DNA from: an uncultured bacterium
GTDB taxonomy: Bacteria > Planctomycetota > GCA-002687715
NCBI GenBank assembly: GCA_902826835.1
Contig: CADEGH010000012.1
Coordinates: forward strand, 50,074 to 114,073
DNA length: 64,000 nucleotides
Direction: 5' to 3'
Shown: positions 16,592-25,229 of the stretch, one piece after another
Position numbering within the stretch: the stretch's first letter is position 1
Layout: each line of letters opens with the position of its first letter
Position numbers and translations under genes: made by a program
Notes under the pieces: model-generated
The model's input: only the letters and a program-made list of their open reading frames with translations
The model's database searches: none
Told to the model about the DNA's origin: nothing

Positions 16592-19346
16592 TTCGCCTCC
16601 CACCGTGAAGCATGATGCGTCGGTAGCGCGCTTCGAAGGCATCGCGCCCGCCCTCCATCACCCTGCAAATCTCGCTACGGCCCTGCTCTTCTTGAAGGCC
16701 CCCTGAAAAGGCGACGTGCGTTTGGCCGTTGCGAACCTCCAGCGAGACCACGAGCTCGGCATCGCCATGGACGACGATGTTGGGATTGTGGGTCACGACA
16801 ATGACCTGTCGTCCCGGCTTCGTCTCCCGTAGGCGGCTCACCAACAACTCGTAAATGAGCGTGTTGTCCAAGTCGTCTTCGGGTTGATCGAGAATGATGG
16901 GCTCATCCCCGTAACCGAGCACAAACGCGAGTAGTGCCGCGGTTTGCTGGCCCGGGGACCCTTGCTCAAGGCTTCTCCACGAATTCGCCAGAGTCCCAGT
17001 CCCGCGGAAGCTCACATCCACGGAATCCTCGGGGAGGTACAAAGCCAGACGATCGATGCGCTCAGGGTGGAGTTTCCGAAGCGCTGTCTCGAAGCGGCGA
17101 TCCTTGACATCCCAAGTCCCTTTCGGATCGGCGAGGAAGCCGCGAAGCTCGGATACCACTCGGTCCAGACCCTGGAAACTCCAGGGTTTGCTGGCTGTGG
17201 CGTCGATCCGTCGCTGCAACTCTTCGTGATCGGAGTCGTAGCGATCGATGACCAGCTCGCTGCGCAGGTAATCCGCGAGGTTATCACGGTTGGCGCTACT
17301 CTTGACTTCAACCCTCACTTGATCGCTCGAGTTCGTTTTGGCGAACTCGCTTCGCCTCGCGGTGAAGTCGCTGCGGAGTTCGCGATATCGGCGCAGTTCC
17401 TCTTCGGCTGTTTTTTCCCGTTCCTCCGCAGTCATCCGACGATTTTCGAGCGTACCAATCTCGCGCTCAAGGGCTGCCGAGCGCTGGAGGAGGTCACGGT
17501 ACTCGTCCGGATTGGTGATCCCTTCTTGAGCGAGTTGACTTGTGGCTGCCCCGAACTCCTCATTGCTCGACGTGACCGCGCCCTGCCATGCGCGAGCATC
17601 TTCGCCGGCCTCGATCTCGGCAATTTCGGCGAGTGCCTTTTCGGCCGCATCGAGTACGGACTTGTGCAGCCCGTCCACAATGCTGCGCAATCGATCGTGG
17701 GCACGGCTCAGCGCTGCCGTCGCGGCGTCTCGGTCGGCTTCAGGACCAAGGTCAAGATCGGCGACCCGGCCATGTTCGGCGACGCGAGCCAGCGATTCCA
17801 CGGCCTCCACCGCCGCTTCTCGGACCGACTGCCAATTGCCGTCCTTTCGGCGACGATCTCGATACTGGTTCAGCGCCTTAGCATGACCGCCCTTCTGGAG
17901 AACCTCCAGCTTTCTGCGAACATCAGACAGAGTCGCAATCCGAGTCGGGAGTTCGGCAGCCTGCGCACTCAAGGCACGAGCTTCCGCTCGAAGTGAAAGG
18001 TACCTTGATGCGATCTCCCCACGAAGGCGCGGGAATTCCGCCCCTTGTACATCGGTGGCGTCGTCAATGACCGTCAGAAGCGCATCCGGGTCACTCGCAA
18101 TATCGAAGAGCTGCTTCTGGCTGTAAATTCGAACCGGAAATCTCTCTCGGATATTACCAGTGTCGGGAACTCGTAACTCACCTTGAAGGTGGGTTATCGG
18201 CGTGGCCGTTCCCGAACTGTTCCAAGAGAGCAAGAATCTCTCTCCATCCTTGCGGTATGTGACTTCTACCGTGGTTTCCGATGTCAGAAGGCCTTCACTG
18301 CCACGGCCCTCCGGTTCCTTCATGCGCTTGTCGAAGGCTGCGCGCAGGGGCTTGGAGCTGCTGCCAAGCTCGTCCTCACGCCGAAGGGCTTGACGGCAGA
18401 AGTCGACAATTGTCGACTTCCCGGTGCCGCGGCCACCGATCAGGGCATTGAGCCACGGATTGAATATGATTGTCAGTGGGTCAACACGCCCCATGTACTT
18501 CGCCTTGGTGACCTTGATGCTCTCGATGACGTTGGCGGCATGCTTATTGGGATCTCCGGCCTTCCCCGATTCGGCCGGCCTGAGCGAACCGGACCCGTCC
18601 AACAACGCGAGTCGGAGCCCTTCCGCATCGGGTTTGGTCATCTTCACCCAAGTGAATCGACGCCCCAGGTCATCGAACTTGTGGCTGTCCGAGCACCATA
18701 CTCGAGCAAGGGCGGGACCCTTGGTCTTGGTGCCTTCCAGCCAATCCTGCACTTCCGAGCCCTCCGGATCCAACCAGGCGCCAGACTCGAGCGGGGGCAG
18801 GGATAGGATCGGCGCCACCTCCGCGGCAATGAGCCCCGGAGCCTTGAGTGCGCTCAAGCGATCCTGCCCGTCGATTGCAGTGAGCAGCCCCCGGGGTCCA
18901 TTGACATGGGCAGCCACGACGACCGCGCCCGCGGCAGCGGCCAAGCCGATGGCCTCGACTATCGACTTGCTGGAAGACGCGTCCTGTTTGCCGTAGGCGG
19001 CGGGTTCGAATCCGAGGTTTGCCAAAAGGGCGACCACGTCATCCCGGGGCTTCTTGGGGTCCAGGATGCAAAGCAGGTGAAGGCCACCCACCGTTACCTC
19101 GACTCCCGGGAACACGGTCAGATCTCCTTCTGCTGCGGCTTTCTGGATCTCCGCGATCCCGTCGGGAGTGTTGTGGTCGGTCAGGGCAACCGCGTGAAGA
19201 CCCGCCTCCTTGGCCGAGGCAACCCACTTGGCCCAGTCTTTCGCTACTCGATCGACTTCCGGCTTGAAGTCGTACGAGGCCGGTGAGTGGGTGTGGAGAT
19301 CCACTCGCCACCACCGGGACCCGGGCCAGTTCCAGACTTCGTTCAT
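16584..19346 (-). CDS. TrlF-type protein: PHP phosphoesterase/nuclease domain fused to SMC-like ATPase
   Basis: A 920-residue protein. Residues 1-255 form a PHP metal-dependent phosphoesterase with DLHTH (16-20), TDHNT (56-60), GVEVT (91-95), an AAHVNG His and SDSH (219-222). A Walker A loop GGRGTGKST is at 304-312, a long coiled-coil middle spans about 420-740, and near residue 830 is an ABC-type ending with GSPGQQTAALLAFVLG and Walker B PIILDQPEDDLDN. This is the SMC/Rad50-like split ATPase layout. A strong AGGAGG ribosome site precedes the ATG at 19346. PHP-SMC fusions of this kind are suspected nucleic-acid processing or anti-phage proteins; the activity here is inferred. Cytoplasmic, co-transcribed with the AlbA_2 gene. 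Confidence 0.88.
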   Translation of the reverse strand: MNEVWNWPGSRWWRVDLHTHSPASYDFKPEVDRVAKDWAKWVASAKEAGLHAVALTDHNTPDGIAEIQKAAAEGDLTVFPGVEVTVGGLHLLCILDPKKPRDDVVALLANLGFEPAAYGKQDASSSKSIVEAIGLAAAAGAVVVAAHVNGPRGLLTAIDGQDRLSALKAPGLIAAEVAPILSLPPLESGAWLDPEGSEVQDWLEGTKTKGPALARVWCSDSHKFDDLGRRFTWVKMTKPDAEGLRLALLDGSGSLRPAESGKAGDPNKHAANVIESIKVTKAKYMGRVDPLTIIFNPWLNALIGGRGTGKSTIVDFCRQALRREDELGSSSKPLRAAFDKRMKEPEGRGSEGLLTSETTVEVTYRKDGERFLLSWNSSGTATPITHLQGELRVPDTGNIRERFPVRIYSQKQLFDIASDPDALLTVIDDATDVQGAEFPRLRGEIASRYLSLRAEARALSAQAAELPTRIATLSDVRRKLEVLQKGGHAKALNQYRDRRRKDGNWQSVREAAVEAVESLARVAEHGRVADLDLGPEADRDAATAALSRAHDRLRSIVDGLHKSVLDAAEKALAEIAEIEAGEDARAWQGAVTSSNEEFGAATSQLAQEGITNPDEYRDLLQRSAALEREIGTLENRRMTAEEREKTAEEELRRYRELRSDFTARRSEFAKTNSSDQVRVEVKSSANRDNLADYLRSELVIDRYDSDHEELQRRIDATASKPWSFQGLDRVVSELRGFLADPKGTWDVKDRRFETALRKLHPERIDRLALYLPEDSVDVSFRGTGTLANSWRSLEQGSPGQQTAALLAFVLGYGDEPIILDQPEDDLDNTLIYELLVSRLRETKPGRQVIVVTHNPNIVVHGDAELVVSLEVRNGQTHVAFSGGLQEEQGRSEICRVMEGGRDAFEARYRRIMLHGGRRNG

Positions 19347-19898
19347 GAGTGGGTCCTCCTCTCGGTCGCCCGAAATTGCGCGCCCCAATCGGCGCGAGAA
19401 TCCTCGCCTTTTCGGGCCAGGCTCGTGATCTTACGGTGGCTCCTCACGTGTCCATCATAGAACGGCCCAGGCGCTTCGCACTGTTGCCAACCTCGCCCGG
19501 GGGCGGACCGACCCGAACTTCGGATGCCCCCAGAACCGCGGTGCGATCCTCCTCAGCCCAGGCTCACGAGGGTATATGGATGCGCCATCCGAGGTAGAGG
19601 CCGGTGCCATCCGACATCGACTCAACGCCGAGCATAGCCGCGCGATCTTCAGTGGCACCGACACACTTCGGGACTTCGAGCGCGACCGCGCCGATTGAGA
19701 GGATATGAGACTACCCTGGCTCAGGGGGACGGCTGGCGCCACCCCGATCGTGGTGCGGGCAAAGGTGAGGCCATGAGATGGGAAACCAGAGACTCGCGAT
19801 GTCTCCTCAAGTTCCTTTTGCCGCACCTGTGGACGACCGCCAAGACCGCGGCGACCTCCGCACCCCTCACGTTTTTTCCGCGGTGCCGCCCCGGGCGT
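19347..19898. other. Region between TrlF-type gene and right repeat
   Basis: 552 bases upstream of the TrlF-type operon, ending at the right repeat. It must contain the operon promoter, though I cannot pick clear -35/-10 boxes. It includes one protein-like frame without a start codon at its beginning (19429-19698, listed separately). No integrase, transposase or tRNA is seen. Confidence 0.5.
19429..19698 (+). pseudogene. Possible gene remnant
   Basis: A frame open for about 90 codons that reads like protein (for example ALRTVANLARGRTDPNFG and HRLNAEHSRAIFSGTDT) but has no start codon until an ATG at 19576, which would leave only 40 residues. I do not recognise the family. It may be the tail of a gene cut off when the island formed, or a chance frame. 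Confidence 0.25.
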
Positions 19899-20834
19899 GA
19901 CCGCCGTAGCTTGTTGCTGGCTCGAAACTTCCGATGAATCCCTCTTCAATTGGTCCCCTCGTCGCGGTCACCGGTGCCGGCGGCTTCCTGGGTGCCCACG
20001 CCGTTCGTGGCGCCCTGGCCCAGGGCTTCGCGGTGCATGCTCTCGTGCGCCCGGGCCGCGCGGCTCCTCATCTCGAGGGCCTGCCGATCCGTCGATTCGA
20101 AGGGGACCTACTCGCACCCGACCCCCCCTCCGACTTTGCCGCCGGCGCGACCTTCCTCTTTCACCTTGCCGCTCTCTACGCCGAAGGTGAAGCCCACACC
20201 GACGCGCTCCTGCGAACCAACGTCGAAGGGACGCGCCGCGCCCTCGACCTGGCTCGGGCCGGTGGGGTCCAACGCTTCATCCACGTCAGCACGATGGGAA
20301 CTTGTCTGCGCCGTGGATTGGATCGACCGGCCACGGAAAGCGACTTTGCGGACGAAAGTGCGTCGGCCTACGTGCGCTCCAAACTGGAGGGAGAGCGCCT
20401 CGCACTTTCGGCCACGAATCTCGAGGTCGTCGTGATCAACCCCGCCGCCCCGGTGGGCGCGTTTGATGGCGGTCGCACTCCCACCGGGCGTCGCCTCGAA
20501 GACATCAGGGCAGGCCGATTCCCTCGGCTCTTTGCCGGCCCCATGAATTACGTTCCCGCCACCGTGGTTGCCACCGCGTTGATCCTCGCCGCCAAACGCG
20601 GTCGCCCCGGCCAGCGCTACTTGATCGGGGGCGAAAACCTCCCCCCCGCCGAGTTCCTCCTCCGCGCCGCCACCGCCTTGGGCGTGCCCGTCCCTCGCCG
20701 CACTCTCATGGATCGACTCCTCGGCCGCCGGCAACTCACTCCCGGCCACCATGCCATCGACGATTCCCGCGCCCGCCACGAACTCGGCCACCTCCCCGGC
20801 GACCTCGACGCCGCGCTCTTCTCCGCTCGCTGAA
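19899..20834 (+). repeat. 936-bp direct repeat, right copy
   Basis: Same extent and orientation as 14340-15275. Identity is complete for the first 367 bases (19899-20265) and about 94 percent afterwards. The repeats bound a 4,623-base segment holding the two island genes. Confidence 0.95.
19934..20833 (+). CDS. NAD-dependent epimerase/dehydratase (HpnA-like), copy 2
   Basis: A 299-residue protein with the same Rossmann (GAGGFLG, 14-20) and catalytic (Y146xxxK150) motifs as copy 1. The eight substitutions (for example Asp-Gly to Glu-Ser near residue 141 and Ala to Val near 210) avoid the catalytic residues, so both copies should be active. Because the start region and the 35 upstream bases are identical, expression signals immediately upstream are shared, while anything further upstream differs. 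I cannot tell which copy is ancestral. Confidence 0.85.
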   Translation: MNPSSIGPLVAVTGAGGFLGAHAVRGALAQGFAVHALVRPGRAAPHLEGLPIRRFEGDLLAPDPPSDFAAGATFLFHLAALYAEGEAHTDALLRTNVEGTRRALDLARAGGVQRFIHVSTMGTCLRRGLDRPATESDFADESASAYVRSKLEGERLALSATNLEVVVINPAAPVGAFDGGRTPTGRRLEDIRAGRFPRLFAGPMNYVPATVVATALILAAKRGRPGQRYLIGGENLPPAEFLLRAATALGVPVPRRTLMDRLLGRRQLTPGHHAIDDSRARHELGHLPGDLDAALFSAR

Positions 20835-20869
20835 CGATCAACGCAGATCTACCTCGGCTGCGGCGGCAA

Positions 20870-21847
20870 TCAGGAAATTCCTCCGCAAGATCGCATCGCG
20901 CCTACAAGAACGGATTGGATCGCGGTCCGAAGGGCCGAATTGGCGTAGCCGATCCAAGCCACGCGGGTGGTGAGATCGAGCGGGACATCAAGGTGCGCGC
21001 CGGTCGGGTCAGTGATTGGGACGCCGGCTTCCTCTGCGATGAGGGCGCCGAGGACATCGTAGGGATGCGCACAGCGAAGTGAGGCGCCGGCTCCGGTGAG
21101 GAACAGCGGGCGAAGGTCGGCCACGAAGCGATCTCGCCCGGTGATGAGGGCGTGCATCTGGCCACCGTTCGAGATGTATTGGTCTTCGAATACGTCTTGA
21201 GCGGCTTGGGCGTCGCCGGGAAATAGGGCGGCCATGAGAGCGTCATGAAGTCGGCCCAGTGGCTCCGCCGCACCCGCGAAAAAACGGACGATGGTTCCGA
21301 AACCGTGGCGCAGCGTGGTTGCCTGCGAGGGTCGGGGCGACCAATTCGTGGACCCACCGCGGTCGAGATCTTCGGTCCGCGCGGCGACGCCTTCTCCCCG
21401 GCGAGCCACCAAAATGTCCGACAGGGCGGATCGCACCGTGGGAATCTCGACCATGACTGAAGTCGTGAGGTCCGAGAGCCGGGGCGCCAGGGCCGGGCGT
21501 GCGAGCCCCGCGAGGAAAAAAGCGCTGCGCTTGCCGTGCATCAAACCACGAGTCCCGTCGATCGGGTCGATCACGAGCCATCGGCCAGCCGGCCCGCCGA
21601 TTTCGATCCCGTCTTGGTCCGTGCCTTCCGCCAGGAGTCGAAGTGGAAGTAGCGCGGAGGCCGCCTCTTCGACCACCGACGCCAAAGACTCCTCACTCAG
21701 CCGATCGATGGCGTATTGCAGGTCACCAGCCGACTCTCCGGCCGGAAGCGCCAACTCTCCCCGGTCCTTCAACATCGCCGCCCGAACCCGATCGCGCACC
21801 TTGCGGCCGATCTCGACCAGCGCCTTGATCTCAGGGTGATCCCACAT
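20870..21847 (-). CDS. Inositol monophosphatase-family phosphatase
   Basis: A 325-residue protein from the ATG at 21847 (MWDHPEIK); the frame is open further upstream but that part overlaps the divergent exonuclease gene and is not protein-like. The metal-binding motif LVIDPIDGT (Asp94, Asp97) and the C-terminal CAHPYDVLGALIAEEAGVPITDP are typical of the IMPase/FIG superfamily of Mg-dependent sugar and nucleotide phosphatases. Asp48 and the SEES stretch may complete the site. Substrate could be inositol phosphate, PAP or a sugar phosphate; the sequence does not decide. Confidence 0.8.
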   Translation of the reverse strand: MWDHPEIKALVEIGRKVRDRVRAAMLKDRGELALPAGESAGDLQYAIDRLSEESLASVVEEAASALLPLRLLAEGTDQDGIEIGGPAGRWLVIDPIDGTRGLMHGKRSAFFLAGLARPALAPRLSDLTTSVMVEIPTVRSALSDILVARRGEGVAARTEDLDRGGSTNWSPRPSQATTLRHGFGTIVRFFAGAAEPLGRLHDALMAALFPGDAQAAQDVFEDQYISNGGQMHALITGRDRFVADLRPLFLTGAGASLRCAHPYDVLGALIAEEAGVPITDPTGAHLDVPLDLTTRVAWIGYANSALRTAIQSVLVGAMRSCGGIS

Positions 21848-21955
21848 CGCCGAGATCGTACCCCGCGGCCGCCGTTCCATCCGGACCGCCACCGCCCTAC
21901 CCCGCGGGTAGGATGTAGCCATCGACCACCGACCCCAAAAACGACTGAGCTCCCC

Positions 21956-22582
21956 ATGGCCAAGAAAGTCATCACTTTCAGCATCGATGTCGAAGCCGCT
22001 GGGCCGATTCCCGGCCCCTGGTGGATGTGCTCCATCGGAATCTGCCGGACCGAGGACGTGCAGATCGGCATGGCGATCGAGCTGAAGCCGCTCGTGATTC
22101 CCGGTCTTTCTCAAATCGACGATCCCGGCGCGATGCGAGTCGTCGCCGCCGGCCTTCGCGATTTCACCTGGGAGTCCAGCCAATCGGACGCCGAGAACAC
22201 CCGTCGGGTCCGGGCGCACTTCGAGGAGCGCGGGCGAGACCCCAAGGAGGGCCTCTTGGCCGTGGAGGCCTGGATCACCGAGCAGTGTGGCCAAGACCGC
22301 CCCGTCTTGGTCGGCTCACCCGTGACCTACGATTTCCTGTGGATCTACTGGTACTGGTGGCACTTCTTGAAGCGAATGCCGATCTTCGGATTCAGTGGAC
22401 TCGACCTGCGCAGCTACTTCATGGGGAGCCACGGCGTCGATTTCCAGGGCACCGGCAAAGAGCGCTACTTGAAGCACTACCCCAACTCGTACGCCCACAC
22501 GCATGATCCGCTCGACGACGCCCGCCAGCAGGGTCAAATCTGGCAGGACATGGTGCGCGCGCGGCAATCCCGGGGCGGCTGA
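21956..22582 (+). CDS. DEDD-type 3'-5' exonuclease-like protein
   Basis: A 208-residue protein from the ATG at 21956. An early FSIDVEAAG gives the Asp11-x-Glu13 pair of DEDD exonucleases, a middle segment (GSPVTYDFLWIYWYW) holds an Asp, and the end (THDPLDDARQQGQI) has the His-x4-Asp of the DEDDh subgroup. This resembles the Rv2179c-like exoribonucleases. It is cytoplasmic and is transcribed divergently from the phosphatase gene, with about 109 bases between starts. Confidence 0.75.
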   Translation: MAKKVITFSIDVEAAGPIPGPWWMCSIGICRTEDVQIGMAIELKPLVIPGLSQIDDPGAMRVVAAGLRDFTWESSQSDAENTRRVRAHFEERGRDPKEGLLAVEAWITEQCGQDRPVLVGSPVTYDFLWIYWYWWHFLKRMPIFGFSGLDLRSYFMGSHGVDFQGTGKERYLKHYPNSYAHTHDPLDDARQQGQIWQDMVRARQSRGG

Positions 22583-22612
22583 TCTCGCCACTCGGGCCCG
22601 CCGGGACTCGCC

Positions 22613-24862
22613 TCAAAGCGAGTCCGGATACCTCGCCCAGTTGAGACGGAACCCCACCGGCGACGACGGATCGAGATGAGCGCCTTGGACGGTCAAGTCG
22701 ATCCCGAGGGCAGGGTTGGGCGCCACGAACCCAGGAATGTCCAACCGACCTGGCACTCCCGTCCCCGGAAATGCGAACCCGTCGGGGGCGCCGAAGACTC
22801 CCATCCCGTCGAACAGCGGGACGATGCCCCCGAGGTTTAGGCTCAGGACCATCGGGGCCACCGCGGAGGGCCAGGGCGTGAGAACATGGGGCGCGCCCAC
22901 ACTGAGACACAGGGTGGCCGGTGACATGGGAACGCCCCCTTCGAGGCGGACGGCGTAAGCGTCGCCCGGCGCCGGCGCGAGGGGAACCCGGATAATCGTT
23001 CCCTGATTGGTACCGGCCCCGAATCGCAGCGCCTGCGAATTGGAGAGAGTCGCGCCGAAATTCCGAACGGTGATGGCGACGGCTCCGGGAATCAGGGTGC
23101 CGGGAATCGAGGCGTTCACGGTGGCGTGGATAAGAACGGCGCTCTGGCGAATGGAAGGGATGAGTCGCCCGTCGGCAAACACCTGGCAACCGATCGCGAA
23201 GTCCTGCCCCTGAATTTGAATCGTCGAGGGAGGCGACGCCTGGGACAGGGGCGGCAGCACGAACGGAAAGAGCGTGTTGATGCGAGGCTCCGCCACGTCC
23301 AGTGAGAGAGACGATGACATCCCACCGCCCGGCGTCGGGTTGACGACGCGGATCGGAATCAAGCCGGCCTGGTCGGTCAAAGCGGAGGGCACCGTCGCGG
23401 TTATCTGGGTCGTTCCGGTCACCGCCGTGGCCAGGGGTATGCCGTTCCACTCCACCGTGGAATTGGCGACGAACCCCGATCCCTGAAGGCTGAGGCTTGC
23501 GGCACCGGAACCGGCGAGCAGGCGGCCAGGGGTCAGGGAATTGAGAATAGGCAGCGGATTCTGCACCTGCCCGATGCCGATGTCGAAACTCCCGTAGGTC
23601 GCAATCGGAGCCCCTGGCGAGTACAGCACCAAGAGATGAACACCCGGGCTCAGACTCATGCTCACCCCCGAGTTCCAACCGGTTCCGAGGAGTTCGCCAT
23701 TCCCCACCGCGCTAGTGGTGTCTGCCCACTCTCCGTTCGCGCGGGGCGCAAAGACCAAGGCCCGCACTGATCCCCCCGAGAAGTACTGCCAAAGTCCGGC
23801 CACGCGGTAGGTGCCGGGAACGGCGACTGTGAACTCGTAAACCTGGATCGGAGCGATGGGCGACGCACCGATGGACCAGAAACTCCCAGTCACCCCGAAC
23901 GTCTGCGTTGCGGGAGCGAAGCGGACCGACATCGACGTCGAGGTGTTTCCGGGCCCTCGGAGGAGGCCCGTGGTCGAAGCCGGCATCCCCTGCCGTCCGT
24001 CCGCCACCAAGATCGGGAGATCGGAGGGGAGCTGGGCGGTCCCCGCCACACTTCCCATCTCGAGCGAGACCGCGGCGGGCGCGGCGAGTCCGACGACATT
24101 CCACCGATTGGCGACGGGACTCACGCTGATCGGGATGCAGGTCGCATTGAAGGTCGTAGTCTGGTTCGCACCCAACGCGATAGTGGCCCCGCCGCACGCC
24201 ACGTCGATCGTCAGGTTGATCGCGGGCCCCGTGCTCCAAGGACCTCGAAACACGGCGATCGCATGCTGCCCGGATGGCAAGTTGACCGTGGCGATCGCCC
24301 CGACTTGGAAGTTCCCGGCGTTGCTGCTGTGGGAGACCCACTGGGGCCCGCCGCCACCGCTGAAGATCGCGAAGCGCAGGCTCGGGTCCGACGCGCTCAC
24401 GCGAATACCGAGGTTGTAGCCGGGACTGAGTGCGAACTGATACAGCGCCATCGGCACCGCTGCGGCCATCGTCACCGCGTAGCTCGATCCGATCCCAAAG
24501 TTCGCGAGCGTCTGCACCGGCGCCCGTCCCAAGATGGCGTTCGCGCTTCCCACCGCGCGGAAGACGGTCCCGGTCACGCTGGGCACCGTGCCGGCGTGAC
24601 CGTTGGCCAGGAGGGCTCCGAATCCGTGGGGCTGGTTCAACGAGAGTGCCCCTCCTGCCCCCAAGTCCCAGTCGGCTGTCGAGTAGAGCCCGTAGGCATT
24701 CCAAGTTCCCGCAGCCCCCGTCGCGGCAAACGTGTTGCTCGTGCAGGACACGACGACTGGCGTTGTTCCCACCCCGCCGAGGCTGCATTGCCCGAATGCC
24801 GGGGGCTCGCCACCAGCAAGAAACGCGGCCCAAGTGACCCACAGCAGAGATTTGCGCACCAT
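22613..24862 (-). CDS. Secreted protein with IPT/TIG-type repeats
   Basis: A 749-residue protein with a signal peptide (MVRKSLLWVTWAAFLAGGEPPAFGQ) and GGAG about 10 bases before the ATG. The first 430 residues are repetitive beta structure, two parallel halves each describing an MALYQFALSPGYNLGI or APIQVYEFTVAVPGTYRV-like element. Residues about 435-630 contain two IPT/TIG-like immunoglobulin folds (ILNSLTPGRLLAGSGAAS, then INTLFPFVLPP). The rest is another beta region. Presumably a surface or cell-wall protein; function unknown. An 8-base-pair GC hairpin (22604-22625) overlaps its 3' end. Confidence 0.7.
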   Translation of the reverse strand: MVRKSLLWVTWAAFLAGGEPPAFGQCSLGGVGTTPVVVSCTSNTFAATGAAGTWNAYGLYSTADWDLGAGGALSLNQPHGFGALLANGHAGTVPSVTGTVFRAVGSANAILGRAPVQTLANFGIGSSYAVTMAAAVPMALYQFALSPGYNLGIRVSASDPSLRFAIFSGGGGPQWVSHSSNAGNFQVGAIATVNLPSGQHAIAVFRGPWSTGPAINLTIDVACGGATIALGANQTTTFNATCIPISVSPVANRWNVVGLAAPAAVSLEMGSVAGTAQLPSDLPILVADGRQGMPASTTGLLRGPGNTSTSMSVRFAPATQTFGVTGSFWSIGASPIAPIQVYEFTVAVPGTYRVAGLWQYFSGGSVRALVFAPRANGEWADTTSAVGNGELLGTGWNSGVSMSLSPGVHLLVLYSPGAPIATYGSFDIGIGQVQNPLPILNSLTPGRLLAGSGAASLSLQGSGFVANSTVEWNGIPLATAVTGTTQITATVPSALTDQAGLIPIRVVNPTPGGGMSSSLSLDVAEPRINTLFPFVLPPLSQASPPSTIQIQGQDFAIGCQVFADGRLIPSIRQSAVLIHATVNASIPGTLIPGAVAITVRNFGATLSNSQALRFGAGTNQGTIIRVPLAPAPGDAYAVRLEGGVPMSPATLCLSVGAPHVLTPWPSAVAPMVLSLNLGGIVPLFDGMGVFGAPDGFAFPGTGVPGRLDIPGFVAPNPALGIDLTVQGAHLDPSSPVGFRLNWARYPDSL

Positions 24863-25095
24863 CGATCGTTCTCCGAATCTGGTTCGGCCGCCCCATGCGG
24901 CGCTCCACCCAAGAACGGAATCCCGACCTCCCGAGCGTCAGATGTGGCCGCCACGATCACATGGTCCTTCCCGTCGCAAGCACGAATTCAGCGCGTCACC
25001 GCACTTCCAGGCCCATGAAAGGGACAGTTCTCGACCAAATTGTCACGCTTTTGCGACCGAGGGCCACAGAGTTTGGAAAACTGCGGCGCCGGTTC

Positions 25096-25125
25096 TTGAC
25101 CTTGCCGAGGATCGCATCTTATGCT
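25096..25125 (+). promoter_or_regulatory. Putative promoter of the first secreted module
   Basis: TTGACC (25096-25101), 18-base spacer, TATGCT (25120-25125). The same -10 hexamer TATGCT occurs in the equivalent position of the paralogous module at 51704. Predicted start of transcription falls within the first repeat unit that follows. Confidence 0.55.
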
Positions 25126-25126
25126 T

Positions 25127-25179
25127 TCGCTCAGGTCGCTCAGGTCGCTCAGGTCGCTCAGGTCGCTCAGGTCGCTCAG
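25127..25179 (+). repeat. Tandem 9-bp repeat in the 5' leader
   Basis: Five perfect TCGCTCAGG units followed by an eight-base sixth unit (TCGCTCAG), ending 50 bases before the start codon at 25230. Adjacent to the -10 box, so the units should be transcribed at the start of the leader. Confidence 0.95.
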
Positions 25180-25229
25180 CGCGTGACTGCCACCACCGCT
25201 CGACCACACGGGCGGTCGAAGGAGGTTCG

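Larger units (their letters stand above)
24863..25229. other. Intergenic control region of the first secreted module
   Basis: 367 bases between divergent secreted-protein genes. It holds a sigma-70-like promoter at 25096-25125 and a 9-base tandem repeat at 25127-25179, both listed separately. Nothing else is evident. Confidence 0.6.

Noticed and set aside
19003..19013. GGTTCGAATCC, the T-arm signature of a tRNA
   Set aside because: It lies inside the PHP-coding part of the TrlF-type gene, and no acceptor, D or anticodon arm can be folded around it.
15276..19898. Transposon or integrative element with its own recombinase
   Set aside because: No transposase, integrase, terminal inverted repeat or attachment site is visible; only the long direct repeats bound the segment.
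22604..22625. Hairpin as intrinsic terminator between the exonuclease and TIG-protein genes
   Set aside because: The 8-base-pair stem has no T-run on either side and overlaps the 3' coding end of the minus-strand gene, so I did not call it a terminator.
25127..25179. CRISPR-like repetition
   Set aside because: The 9-base units are contiguous with no spacers, and no cas gene is nearby; it is a simple tandem repeat.
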